Assembly (NCBI GenBank): GCA_028877005.1
Contig: JAGWPI010000131.1
Span: forward strand, 1-23,464
Source of the DNA: Bacteroidota bacterium
GTDB lineage: Bacteria; Bacteroidota; Bacteroidia; Chitinophagales; Chitinophagaceae
DNA length: 23,464 nucleotides
Reading direction: 5' to 3'
Part shown: piece after piece, positions 1 to 8,036 of the stretch
How the letters are laid out: the number at the start of each line of letters is the position of its first letter
How positions within the stretch are numbered: position 1 is the first letter of the stretch
Notes under the pieces: generated by a model
Database searches by the model: none
Seen by the model: only the letters and a program-made list of their open reading frames with translations
Told to the model about the DNA's origin: nothing
Position numbers and translations under genes: made by a program

Positions 1-885
1 ACCACCGGCCGTATGGTACCTACATTTAATGACTTTAGTTTTGAAAAACCTGTTGGCAGTAAAGGAGTAATTACAACAGAATATGGCTTGCATTATGTAG
101 AAGTATTGGGCCAAAAAGGATCTTCTCCTGCTTATAAAATTGCTTATTATGCTAAACCCATTACCGTTAGCAACGAAACCGATGCTGCTGCCCTAAATGC
201 TGCTGCTCAATTTGTTTCTCTTAGCAAAAACAAAAAGGACTTTGATGCAACTGCCGCTAAAATGAATAAACCTATTTTAACCGCCGAGGATATCAAAGAA
301 AACGATTACAGCATTGCCAACCTGGGCGATAGTCGTGCTTTAGTGCGTTGGATTTATGACAATAAAGTAGGGGATGTAGACCAAGAGCCGGTTCGCATTG
401 GCAATAATTATGTGGTACCTATTATTACTGCCGACATAAAACCGGGGTTACCACCGGCTGCAATTTTAAGACCTATAATTGAACCCATTGTGCGCAATGA
501 AAAAAAGGCGAAAATATTATTAGACACTAAATTTAAAGCAGGCGCCGATTTAAATGCCTATGCTGCCGCTACCGGTAGTTCTATTCAAAAAGCCGATAGC
601 ATTTCTTTTAGTGCTCCTTTTATTACCGGTATTGGTAATGATGCTAAATTTAGCGGTGCTTCATTTAATAAAGCTTATTTAAACAAAGTTACGCCGCCAA
701 TTGCAGGCAGTAATGGCGTATTTGCTTTACAAATAAATGCAATTGATAGCAAACCTGATACGCCCGACGAAACACAAACCGTTCAACAAACCTTATTACA
801 ATCGTTAAGAATGGCTATTTATAGAGGTATGGATGCTTTACGCAAAGCGGCCGTTATAAAAGATTATCGCAGTAAATTTTATTAA
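1..885 (+). CDS. PpiD/SurA-like periplasmic peptidyl-prolyl isomerase (C-terminal part)
   Basis: Reading frame 1 is open from the first base, so this is the last 294 residues of a gene that starts outside the window; the first Met (base 13) is internal. The opening residues (GRMVPTFNDFSF, then GVITTEYGLHYVEV) look like the end of a parvulin-type rotamase domain: the GxMVPxF loop followed by the TxxGxHxxxV strand. The remaining 250 or so residues and the IKDYRSKFY end resemble the C-terminal region of the large PpiD-like foldases of Bacteroidota, which are anchored in the inner membrane and help fold exported proteins. I infer that role from the family; the anchor and the first rotamase copy cannot be seen here. 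A strong hairpin terminator follows 26 bases after the stop, so it is the last gene of its transcript. Confidence 0.8.
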   Translation, partial: TTGRMVPTFNDFSFEKPVGSKGVITTEYGLHYVEVLGQKGSSPAYKIAYYAKPITVSNETDAAALNAAAQFVSLSKNKKDFDATAAKMNKPILTAEDIKENDYSIANLGDSRALVRWIYDNKVGDVDQEPVRIGNNYVVPIITADIKPGLPPAAILRPIIEPIVRNEKKAKILLDTKFKAGADLNAYAAATGSSIQKADSISFSAPFITGIGNDAKFSGASFNKAYLNKVTPPIAGSNGVFALQINAIDSKPDTPDETQTVQQTLLQSLRMAIYRGMDALRKAAVIKDYRSKFY

Positions 886-911
886 TCTTTTTTAAATTAC
901 TCCCTTTTTTT

Positions 912-944
912 AAAAACACCCGAAATGCATCGGGTGTTTTTTTT
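912..944 (+). terminator. Rho-independent terminator after the PpiD-like gene
   Basis: Arms AAAAACACCCG (912-922) and CGGGTGTTTTT (931-941) pair perfectly over 11 bp around an 8-base loop and run into a tract of T. It closes the transcript of the PpiD-like gene. The A/T flanks make it usable from both strands. Confidence 0.85.
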
Positions 945-979
945 AACGCATATCGCAAACCCGTCTGGCCATTAAATCG

Positions 980-987
980 TAATTTTA
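980..987 (+). promoter_or_regulatory. Possible -7 promoter box for the DUF2480 gene
   Basis: TAATTTTA matches the Bacteroidota -7 consensus TAnnTTTG at 7 of 8 positions counting the two free bases, and lies 22 bases before the ATG at 1009. It follows the terminator of the previous gene, where a new promoter is needed. No convincing -33 TTG was found, so the call is weak. Confidence 0.3.
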
Positions 988-1008
988 CCCTATATACATA
1001 CTTTGGTT

Positions 1009-1515
1009 ATGGAAAATGCCCTTGTAAATAAAGTTGCAGAAAGTGGATTGATTACATTGGATTTGGCCCAATTTTCTCCAAAAGAACCTTTGCTGTCATT
1101 CGACCTAAAGGACTATTTGTTCATGGGCCTTGTTTTAAAAGAAAAAGATTTTAGAGCTGCTTTACAACCGGTTGATTGGCAAAAATATACCGGTGCTATT
1201 GTAGCTGTACACTGCAGTGCCGATGCCATTATTCCTATGTGGGCCTATATGCTGGTAACTACCTATGTAACCCCTATGGCACATGCTGTTTATTTTGGTC
1301 GTCCGGAACAAGTATTGGAATGGGCCTGGCTTAAAAATATATATGCTATTCCTATTCAACCTTATTTAGATAAACGTGTATTTATAAAGGGCTGCGGAGA
1401 TACACCTATACCTGAATCTGTTTTTGTGGCCATTACACAACAACTGCAACCGGTGGTTAAAAGCATTATGTATGGCGAACCTTGTAGCACAGTACCTGTT
1501 TATAAAAAAAAATGA
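1009..1515 (+). CDS. DUF2480 family protein
   Basis: This 168-residue protein matches what I remember of the DUF2480 family of Bacteroidota. Signs are the opening NKVAESGLITLDL, the central LKEKDFRAAL, the core VHCSADAIIPMWAYMLVTTY and the end VKSIMYGEPCSTVPVYKKK. The biochemical function of the family is, as far as I know, not established. It has no signal peptide or membrane segment and should be cytoplasmic. Two cysteines (in VHCSAD and the GEPCSTVP end) and one in IKGCGD are candidates for a metal or thiol function, which is only a guess. The start is the ATG at 1009; an in-frame TTG two codons upstream is less likely. The stop overlaps the next gene by four bases (ATGA), suggesting joint translation with the lipoprotein that follows. 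Confidence 0.85.
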   Translation: MENALVNKVAESGLITLDLAQFSPKEPLLSFDLKDYLFMGLVLKEKDFRAALQPVDWQKYTGAIVAVHCSADAIIPMWAYMLVTTYVTPMAHAVYFGRPEQVLEWAWLKNIYAIPIQPYLDKRVFIKGCGDTPIPESVFVAITQQLQPVVKSIMYGEPCSTVPVYKKK

Positions 1516-1922
1516 ATATTATGATGAAACAACAAGTAAAAATGGTAAGTACCTTTTTAGTAGCAACCTTATTGTTGAGTGCCTGCGGATTACAACAACG
1601 GTTAACCGGCACTTGGAATATTGTAAAATTTCAGGAAACCAATATTTCACAACAAAATGCTGAAGCTAGTAATGTGGGTACCATTCAATTTAAAAAAGAT
1701 GGTAGTGGTGTTAAATCGCTTAGTTACTCCATTTTGGGTAACCAAACCAATGATCAAAAGCCATTTACCTGGACCATCAATGGCCAAAATATAACCCTTA
1801 ACAGTGATAATGCCCAGTTTCCCAAATCATGGATTATTGTAACCAATAAACCCAAATACCAAGTGTGGAAAACCACCGATGGACAGGGCAATATTCAAAA
1901 AATGGAATTGAAGAAGCAGTAA
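1512..1922 (+). CDS. Small lipoprotein, lipocalin-like
   Basis: A 136-residue protein with a lipoprotein signal: a basic start, a hydrophobic stretch and LLSAC, with the lipidated Cys at residue 25. The mature part begins LQQRLTGTWNIVKF, the GxW motif near the N terminus found in lipocalin-like lipoproteins of Bacteroidota, and then reads as alternating strands (IQFKKDGSGVKSL, FTWTINGQNITL). It therefore probably forms a small beta-barrel or sheet domain on the cell envelope; its ligand is unknown. The start at 1512 overlaps the stop of the DUF2480 gene (ATGA); the ATG at 1521 would remove three residues and give an equally good signal. A terminator overlaps its stop codon. Confidence 0.75.
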   Translation: MNIMMKQQVKMVSTFLVATLLLSACGLQQRLTGTWNIVKFQETNISQQNAEASNVGTIQFKKDGSGVKSLSYSILGNQTNDQKPFTWTINGQNITLNSDNAQFPKSWIIVTNKPKYQVWKTTDGQGNIQKMELKKQ

Positions 1923-1947
1923 TTATTGCCTGCTTCTTGGTTTTTTT
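1911..1947 (+). terminator. Rho-independent terminator overlapping the lipoprotein stop
   Basis: AAGAAGCAG (1911-1919) pairs with CTGCTTCTT (1930-1938) and is followed by GG and seven T. The first arm lies in the last codons of the lipoprotein gene, so the terminator is built into its end. Confidence 0.8.
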
Positions 1948-2036
1948 AGTCCGGTACGTCCAATCATAGCAGTAGCCTGGCAGGTAGCCTACACTGCACT
2001 AATGGGTAGGGGGTATCGGCATTATTATAGAAAATT

Positions 2037-2879
2037 TCAATTCATTTGTATTTCTGCATATACCGGAAAATGATCGGAAGGATAATGCCGGTTGATGGAA
2101 TTATTTAGCACAGCAAATTTGGTTACTTGTATCACCGGCGTTTTACTAACAAAAATATAATCTATTTTATCCTGTACCGAATCACAAAACTTAAAACCAT
2201 TAAAAGTACCTGCCGGTCCAAATGGCTTTGTTGTACTTATTTCTTTTGTATCCTTCATTTCTTCTTGTAGGTTTTTAATTAGGGCTGTTTGTGGCGACGA
2301 ATTAAAATCGCCGGTTAGCATAACAGGTAGTTTTTCTAAGTTCAAGGCTTTCATTTTTTTCAAAATCAATGCCAGTCCTTTGGTTCTGGCTATTACCCCA
2401 TCATTGTCTAAGTGAGTATTAAATACCCAGAATTTTTTGCCTGTTTTTTTCTCTTTAAATAAACCATATGTACAGATTCTTAAATAGGATGCATCCCACC
2501 CTTTTGAAATTTTATCGGGTGTGTCTGACAACCAAAATGTACCGGTATCCAGCAAAAAAAACCTACTGCTATTATAAAATATAGCTGAAGCTTCGCCTTT
2601 GTTTACGCCTTCTCTTCCTATACCAATGTGTTTCCAATTGTTCAATGTAGAATCTAAATAAGCTACCTGCTCCGGCAATGCTTCCTGCACACCCAATATA
2701 TCCGGTGCATAAAACTGCACCATGCCTGCCAACATTTCTTTGCGGTGCTGCCATGCATTGTCATTGTCTGAGGCAAGTGCCAGCCGTATATTATAGGACA
2801 TTACTTTTAATGATTGTCCATTTAAAGCACCTATGCTAATAACAAAAAATAATACCAGTATGTTTTTCTTATGTTTCAT
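2037..2879 (-). CDS. Secreted endonuclease/exonuclease/phosphatase (EEP) family hydrolase
   Basis: A 280-residue protein with an N-terminal signal peptide (hydrophobic residues 7-20, ending LNGQ) and then a complete EEP fold. The active-site motifs appear in order: MSYNIR (27-32), GVQE (63-66), NTHLDN (154-159), TGDFN (189-193), DKIDYIF (237-243) and PSDHFPV (267-273). These supply the Asn, Glu, His, Asp and Asp-His residues that bind the metal and catalyse phosphodiester or phosphomonoester cleavage in this superfamily (DNase I, sphingomyelinase and inositol phosphatase types). The substrate cannot be read from sequence; an extracytoplasmic phosphodiesterase acting on nucleic acid, lipid or sugar phosphate is the inference. 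It faces the lipoprotein gene across 114 bases (convergent) and is separated from the cyclophilin gene upstream by 163 bases in which I see no gene. Confidence 0.85.
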   Translation of the reverse strand: MKHKKNILVLFFVISIGALNGQSLKVMSYNIRLALASDNDNAWQHRKEMLAGMVQFYAPDILGVQEALPEQVAYLDSTLNNWKHIGIGREGVNKGEASAIFYNSSRFFLLDTGTFWLSDTPDKISKGWDASYLRICTYGLFKEKKTGKKFWVFNTHLDNDGVIARTKGLALILKKMKALNLEKLPVMLTGDFNSSPQTALIKNLQEEMKDTKEISTTKPFGPAGTFNGFKFCDSVQDKIDYIFVSKTPVIQVTKFAVLNNSINRHYPSDHFPVYAEIQMN

Positions 2880-3042
2880 GGGTTCAACGTTTTATACAAT
2901 TGGGTATATGGTTCTACAATCTATTTCCATTGCTACCGCTTTATAAAGCGGCCTATAGTTGGGGTGTGAACATTGGGTAGCATATGGGCTAATTATTTTT
3001 TTATGCGCTCAATTTTTATCTGGCCAATAGGGGACAATGGTT

Positions 3043-3699
3043 TTATAGCCTTCGGATATTAAAAATTACCACGGGTGGATCTAAATATTGGTTATAATCG
3101 CTGCTATTGTAAATTTTTTCTACAATATCCATTCCCTTTACTACTTTACCAAAAGCGGCAAACCCCTGTTTATCATCCATATTGGCGCCACCATAATCTA
3201 AGCCCGGCTCTCGTTCCATGCAAATAAAAAACTCGGTAGCCGCCGTGCCGGGGGCCATTCTGGCTAAAGATACTGTTCCGGCTTCATGCTTTAAACCGGT
3301 TTCGCGGGTGCTTTCATGCGGAATACCGGGTACCGAAGTGGCCAATGCATTATTGGTTTTCCAAATGCCCCCTTGCACCAACTCGGTTTTGGGCGCATTC
3401 ATCGGTTGATTTAAATCATTCAACACCCGATAAAAATTGGCCCTTTTATAATAGCCGGAATCTACATAACTTAAAAATGCAGCTACGGTTTTGGGCGCTT
3501 TTTCGGGGTATAATTCAACTTCAATATACCCCAAAGTGGTTTCAATTTGCACATGGGGATGGGTATACTGCTTTGTGGGTTGGCAGCCAATAAAAAGGCC
3601 CCATAATATACACATGCCTACACACAACACCATTAACCTTTGGTAACGGTAAGTATTTGCTTTATAAACGGATATGCCTTGGTGTTTCATACGCTTCAA
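3043..3699 (-). CDS. Cyclophilin-type peptidyl-prolyl isomerase, lipoprotein
   Basis: A 218-residue protein with a long N-terminal stretch, a hydrophobic segment (about 22-37) and a lipobox-like LFIGC with Cys39, so it is probably an envelope-anchored lipoprotein. The rest is a cyclophilin domain: TTLGYIEVELYPEKAPKTV, FYRVLND (89-95, the FHRVI site carrying catalytic Arg91), ELVQGG (106-111, Gln109), GTVSLARM (141-148), ATEFFI (154-159, like SQFFI) and FGKVVKGMDIV (183-193). It would catalyse cis-trans isomerisation of proline bonds in exported proteins. The usual active-site tryptophan region is poorly conserved, as in many bacterial envelope cyclophilins. It follows polA by 38 bases and could be co-transcribed with it. 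Starting at the second Met (base 3690) would be as good. Confidence 0.85.
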   Translation of the reverse strand: MKRMKHQGISVYKANTYRYQRLMVLCVGMCILWGLFIGCQPTKQYTHPHVQIETTLGYIEVELYPEKAPKTVAAFLSYVDSGYYKRANFYRVLNDLNQPMNAPKTELVQGGIWKTNNALATSVPGIPHESTRETGLKHEAGTVSLARMAPGTAATEFFICMEREPGLDYGGANMDDKQGFAAFGKVVKGMDIVEKIYNSSDYNQYLDPPVVIFNIRRL

Positions 3700-3737
3700 T
3701 TGTTCTTAGCTGTATCAATCATGGATGTCCATATTTA

Positions 3738-6566
3738 TCAATGGGCTTCTAACCAATTTTTCCCTACGCCTATTTCTGCTTCAATGGGTACTTTGTTGGG
3801 CAAAACCAGGGCATCCCTCATATGTTGTAATATAAGAGGTTGAATGATATCTATTTCTTCCGGCACTACATCAAACACCAATTCATCGTGTACTTGTAAA
3901 ATCATCACCGACTTTAATTTTTCATGGCGCAAAGCAGCATCTATTTTTATCATAGCCAATTTAATCATGTCGGCAGCGGTTCCTTGTATGGGCGAATTAA
4001 TAGCATTGCGTTCTGCATAACCGCGTACGGTAAAATTAGCAGAGTTAATGTCTTTTAACCAACGCTTTCTTCCCATAAGGGTTTCTACATACCCATTTTT
4101 TTGTGCAAATAATATGGTGTTTTGCATGTAATTAGTAATACCCGGAAATTCTCTTTTATAGTTGTCTATAATTTCCTTGGCTTCTGTGCGCGAAATGCCC
4201 AAGTTATCGGCTAAACCAAAAGCACCCTGCCCATATATAATGCCAAAATTAACGCTCTTGGCTTTGTACCGCATTTCTTTGGTAACGGCTGCTTCTTCTA
4301 CACCATATACTTTGGCTGCAGTGGCAATATGAATGTCTTTGCCTGCTTTAAATGCATCGCACATATTGGTATCGCCACTAATGGCTGCTACAATACGCAA
4401 TTCAATTTGTGAGTAATCGGCACTAACAATAAACCGATCTTTTTGTCGTGGTATAAAAGCTTTTCTAATTTCCCTACCCCTATCGCTGCGAATGGGTATG
4501 TTTTGCAAATTGGGATTGTTACTGCTTAACCTTCCTGTTACTGCTACTGCCTGTGCATATGAGGTATGTACCCGGCGGGTAATGGGGTGTATTAGGGCGG
4601 GTAATGCTTCTACATAGGTTGAATTGAGTTTGGTTAACTCACGAAAAGCCAGAATATCTTCTACAATTTTATGGCCCTTAACGGCTAATTTGGCCAATAC
4701 ATCCTCTCCGGTTTGGTACTGTCCGGTTTTTGTTTTTTTGGCCGAAGGGTCTAATTGCAATTTATCAAACAACACTTCGCCCAATTGTTTGGGCGAGGCT
4801 AAGTTAAACCGTACCCCTGCTTGTTGGTAAACACTTTCTTCCGCAGCTTTGGCTTCGGTGGCTAAGGTTTGGCTATATGCGTGTAAAAAATCTACATCTA
4901 CAGCAACGCCCTCATATTCCATTCTACCCAATACAGGTACTAAAGGATTTTCAATGTGATTGAGTACCTGTTCTACTTTTTTTTCTTTCACCAAGGGCAT
5001 TAATACATGCTTTAGTTGCAGGGTTATATCGGCATCTTCGGCGGCATATTCTTTAATTTTTTCTAGGTCTACCTCTTGCATATTTCCTTGGCCCTTGCCT
5101 TTTTTACCTATCAGGGTTTCTATGGCTATGGGCTGGTAATGCAGGTATTGTTCGCTTAAACTATCCATATTGTGTTTGCCATCGGGCTCAATCACATAGT
5201 GTGCCAACATTGTATCGGTTAACTGCCCTTTTAATTCAATACCCTGCCATTTTAATACCAACCAATCGTATTTAATATTTTGGCCTATCCAAACCACATC
5301 CTCTCGTTGAAATAAGGGTATAAATTGTTGCAGAAGGGCCGTGGCTTTTGCTTTTTCTTTGGGCACGGGTACATAATAGGCTTCATGGGGCTGAAAGGCA
5401 AAACTAAGGCCCACGGGTTGTGCCAGAGCGGCATCTATACCGGTGGTTTCTGTATCAAAAGCTATTTCTTTTTGTTGCCATAAAATAGCAATAAGTTGTT
5501 CAATGGCTTCCGGGGTTTGTACCAAATGGTATTGATGGGGTACCGTGGTACTGTCTTTCATGCCAAACGTTTCGGTAAGCGGAGCCGGCGTAGTGTAGGT
5601 AGAGGGTTTTGACTGACTGTTGTGGGGTGTAGCTACCGGTGCTCCAAACAAATCGGTCTGTATAGCTTGTGGGGCTGTAGTAAAAGCCGGAAGGTCTTCT
5701 CCTAATACGCGTTTACCCAATGTTTTAAACTCTAATTCGGTAAATACTTCAATCAGTTTGTCTTTGTTAAATGGTTTTACCCTAAAGTCTTCTTCATGAA
5801 AACTAACCGGCGCATTGGTAATAATGGTGGCTAATTTTTTGCTCATCAGGGCGCTTTCTTTACCGGCTCTTATTTTTTCGCCCATGGCGCCTTTTATGTG
5901 ATCGGCATTGGCCAATACTTGTTCCAGAGTACCATATTCTTTTAATAGTTTAGCGGCTGTTTTTTCTCCTATGCCGGGTATACCGGGTATATTATCCACC
6001 GCATCGCCCATTAAGCCTAGCATATCTACAACCTGACTAATATTATCAATCTGCCATTTTTCACATACTTCTTTTGGGCCCAACAATTCAACATTACCAC
6101 CCTGGTAAGCAGGTTTATAAATGGTAATGCCATCGCGTACCAGCTGCCCGTAGTCTTTATCGGGTGTTACCATAAATACTTCATAACCCGCATCATGGGC
6201 TTCCCAAGCCAATGTGCCTATTACATCATCGGCTTCATAACCGGGTACCCCAATAACGGGAATATTAAAGGCTTCTATAATTTTTTTAATATCGGGTATA
6301 GCGGCCAACAAATCTTCGGGTGTTTCTTGTCGGTTGGCTTTATAATCGGCAAAGTCGATATGCCTTTCTGTAGGCCCTTCCATATCAAAGCAAATGGCCA
6401 TATGTGTGGGCTTTTCTTTATTCAGTAACTCTATTAATGTATTGGTGAATCCAAATTGGGCATTGGTGTTTTTGCCTTTACTGGTTATTCGTGGACTGCG
6501 AATGAGGGCATAATAGGCCCGAAAAATGAGGGCAAAAGCATCTAATAAAAATAATTTTTTCTGCAT
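3738..6566 (-). CDS. polA: DNA polymerase I with active proofreading domain
   Basis: The 942-residue protein has all three Pol I domains. The 5' nuclease (1-290) shows LLDAFALIFRAYYA, GYEADDVIGT (109-118), TPDKDYGQLV (134-143) and the helix-hairpin-helix region GIPGIGEKTA. After a Thr/Pro/Gln-rich linker (about 295-340) comes a 3'-5' exonuclease with intact DEDD residues: FDTETTG (D371, E373), NIKYD (D434) and YAAED (Y507, D511). The polymerase (about 540-942) has DYSQIELR (D717), RYKAKSVNFGIIYG (R766, K770, Y778) and QVHDELVF (D894). It fills gaps after Okazaki primer removal and repair. The start at 6566 is preferred because a longer form (to 6632) would run through the terminator of the upstream gene and lacks family similarity. 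It may be co-transcribed with the cyclophilin gene. Confidence 0.97.
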   Translation of the reverse strand: MQKKLFLLDAFALIFRAYYALIRSPRITSKGKNTNAQFGFTNTLIELLNKEKPTHMAICFDMEGPTERHIDFADYKANRQETPEDLLAAIPDIKKIIEAFNIPVIGVPGYEADDVIGTLAWEAHDAGYEVFMVTPDKDYGQLVRDGITIYKPAYQGGNVELLGPKEVCEKWQIDNISQVVDMLGLMGDAVDNIPGIPGIGEKTAAKLLKEYGTLEQVLANADHIKGAMGEKIRAGKESALMSKKLATIITNAPVSFHEEDFRVKPFNKDKLIEVFTELEFKTLGKRVLGEDLPAFTTAPQAIQTDLFGAPVATPHNSQSKPSTYTTPAPLTETFGMKDSTTVPHQYHLVQTPEAIEQLIAILWQQKEIAFDTETTGIDAALAQPVGLSFAFQPHEAYYVPVPKEKAKATALLQQFIPLFQREDVVWIGQNIKYDWLVLKWQGIELKGQLTDTMLAHYVIEPDGKHNMDSLSEQYLHYQPIAIETLIGKKGKGQGNMQEVDLEKIKEYAAEDADITLQLKHVLMPLVKEKKVEQVLNHIENPLVPVLGRMEYEGVAVDVDFLHAYSQTLATEAKAAEESVYQQAGVRFNLASPKQLGEVLFDKLQLDPSAKKTKTGQYQTGEDVLAKLAVKGHKIVEDILAFRELTKLNSTYVEALPALIHPITRRVHTSYAQAVAVTGRLSSNNPNLQNIPIRSDRGREIRKAFIPRQKDRFIVSADYSQIELRIVAAISGDTNMCDAFKAGKDIHIATAAKVYGVEEAAVTKEMRYKAKSVNFGIIYGQGAFGLADNLGISRTEAKEIIDNYKREFPGITNYMQNTILFAQKNGYVETLMGRKRWLKDINSANFTVRGYAERNAINSPIQGTAADMIKLAMIKIDAALRHEKLKSVMILQVHDELVFDVVPEEIDIIQPLILQHMRDALVLPNKVPIEAEIGVGKNWLEAH

Positions 6567-6603
6567 AGCAGCTAAGGTATAGAAATGCGCGGAGGCGAAA
6601 AAG

Positions 6604-6640
6604 AAAAGAGGCTGCCTTTTAAGATAAGGCAACCTCTTTT
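6604..6640 (-). terminator. Rho-independent terminator after the 439-residue amidohydrolase
   Basis: On the plus strand AAAAGAGG-C-TGCCTT (6604-6618) pairs with AAGGCA-A-CCTCTTTT (6626-6640) around a 7-base loop with one mismatch; read on the minus strand it ends in a T-rich tail. It lies 26 bases past the amidohydrolase stop and separates that transcript from polA. Confidence 0.8.
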
Positions 6641-6665
6641 TGGTTTTTGTGCATTTTGGGCTCTA

Positions 6666-7985
6666 CTATTGTGTTAAACCATACTTGGTTAAATATTTTC
6701 TGTTTAGCTCTGTTTGCTTGTTTTCCAAACTTACTTCTCTACCCTGAATAAAAGCATGCCGAATAATGCTGGAGTGCATATCTAATATATCGCCATCACT
6801 TACTACAATATTGGCATCTTTTCCTACTTCAATAGAACCGGTTTTGTTGGCAATGCCTAAAATTTTGGCACTATTTAAGGTAATGGCCTGTAATGCTTGT
6901 TCTTTGGTTAAACCATAAGTGGCGGCAGTGCCGGCATTGAACATTAAATTGCGATAGCGGGCTTCATCAAAAGCATCATTCAATGCAAATAAAACGCCTG
7001 CTTGTTGTAATTCGCCGGGTGTTTTATAAGGCTGGTCTACATCATCATCCTCTGTAGTAGGCAATGCATGTTCTTGGTTTAAAATAACAGAAATATCATT
7101 GGCTTTCAATAAATCGGCAATTTGGTAGCTATCGCTGGCCCCTACTAAAGTAACTTTAAACCCAAATTCTTTGGCAAAATCTATTGCTGCTAACATTTGT
7201 TTTACCTGATCGGCATGAATAAAGAGGTGTTTGCTACCATCAAATAAGCCTTTTACGGCTTCAAATTTTAAATTGGTTTGGGCATGTTTGGTTTCGGCTA
7301 AATAGGCTTTTGCTTGGCGAAAGAAGCTTTTTAGTTCTTCTATTTTTTCATAGGCAGCTTTTGAAGGGTCGGGCATATTTTCGGGATTAAAAGCACCAAA
7401 CCTTCTGCCGGGGCGGCGGATAAAACTGGGCATATTCATGTGAATATTATTGTCCATTTGATAGGCGGCATCTTCCCAGTTCCAGGCATCTAATTGTACC
7501 ACTGAAGAGGAGCCACTTATACTGCCGCCTTCGGGTGTGATGCTGGCCAATAATATACCATTGGCTTTTAGTGTGTTGATGATTTTTGAATCGGTATTGT
7601 AGGCTACTATACTGCGTACATTGGGATTTAGGTCGCCCAACTCTAAGTAGTCATTACTGCCGCGTACCCCATTGGCTATTTCTTTTAGTCCTAAATCGGT
7701 ATTGGGTAAAATAAGTCCGGGATATACTTGTTTGCCGGTAGCATCTACTTTTTTAGCATCGGCAGGTATGGTTACTTCGCTAGTGTGTACTGCTACTATT
7801 TTGCCATTGTTTACTTCAATGGTAGCTTTTTCTATTACCGTGCCATTGCCTACATGCACGGTACCATCGGTAATAAATAACCGGCCCATATAAGGTTTAG
7901 CAGGCAGTACATCATCCTGCGCAAAGGCAGCAACGCTCATCAGAAAGAGGGCCGCAAGTATCAGGGTTATGTTTTTTGTTTTCAT
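6666..7985 (-). CDS. Secreted amidohydrolase-family protein with degenerate metal site
   Basis: A 439-residue protein with a Sec signal peptide (1-22, ending VAAFAQ). The small beta domain and start of the barrel are of the imidazolonepropionase/PAH-like amidohydrolase type (FITDGTVHVGNGTVIEKATIEVNNGKI split around conserved Gly; end NSAKILGIANKTGSIEVGKDANIVV). In active members strand 1 reads PGLIDxHxH; here it is PGLILPNTDLG (89-99), with Asn95 and Asp97 where the two histidines belong. It may therefore be inactive or bind metal differently. FIHAD (near 255) still has a His at a later strand. It lies 51 bases after the double-domain amidohydrolase and is almost certainly in the same operon, which suggests a joint role, perhaps in peptide or amide breakdown outside the cytoplasm. 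The substrate is unknown. Confidence 0.8.
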   Translation of the reverse strand: MKTKNITLILAALFLMSVAAFAQDDVLPAKPYMGRLFITDGTVHVGNGTVIEKATIEVNNGKIVAVHTSEVTIPADAKKVDATGKQVYPGLILPNTDLGLKEIANGVRGSNDYLELGDLNPNVRSIVAYNTDSKIINTLKANGILLASITPEGGSISGSSSVVQLDAWNWEDAAYQMDNNIHMNMPSFIRRPGRRFGAFNPENMPDPSKAAYEKIEELKSFFRQAKAYLAETKHAQTNLKFEAVKGLFDGSKHLFIHADQVKQMLAAIDFAKEFGFKVTLVGASDSYQIADLLKANDISVILNQEHALPTTEDDDVDQPYKTPGELQQAGVLFALNDAFDEARYRNLMFNAGTAATYGLTKEQALQAITLNSAKILGIANKTGSIEVGKDANIVVSDGDILDMHSSIIRHAFIQGREVSLENKQTELNRKYLTKYGLTQ

Positions 7986-8011
7986 GATTCAATATTTTGG
8001 GGTGTATAATG

Positions 8012-8029
8012 AATGCGGTTACCCGCATT
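8012..8029 (-). other. Intercistronic hairpin between the amidohydrolase genes
   Basis: AATGCGG (8012-8018) and CCGCATT (8023-8029) form a 7-bp stem with a 4-base loop, 7 bases beyond the stop of the upstream gene. There is no T tract after it on the minus strand, so it looks more like an mRNA-stabilising or attenuating hairpin than a full terminator. Confidence 0.5.
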
Positions 8030-8036
8030 ACCGTAA

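Noticed and set aside
1003..1008. TTG start two codons before the DUF2480 ATG
   Set aside because: An ATG two codons later gives the usual family start; the TTG adds nothing recognisable.
4624..4830. Plus-strand frames opposite polA and the amidohydrolases
   Set aside because: These are shadows on the other strand of well-supported genes, with no signal, motif or start context of their own.
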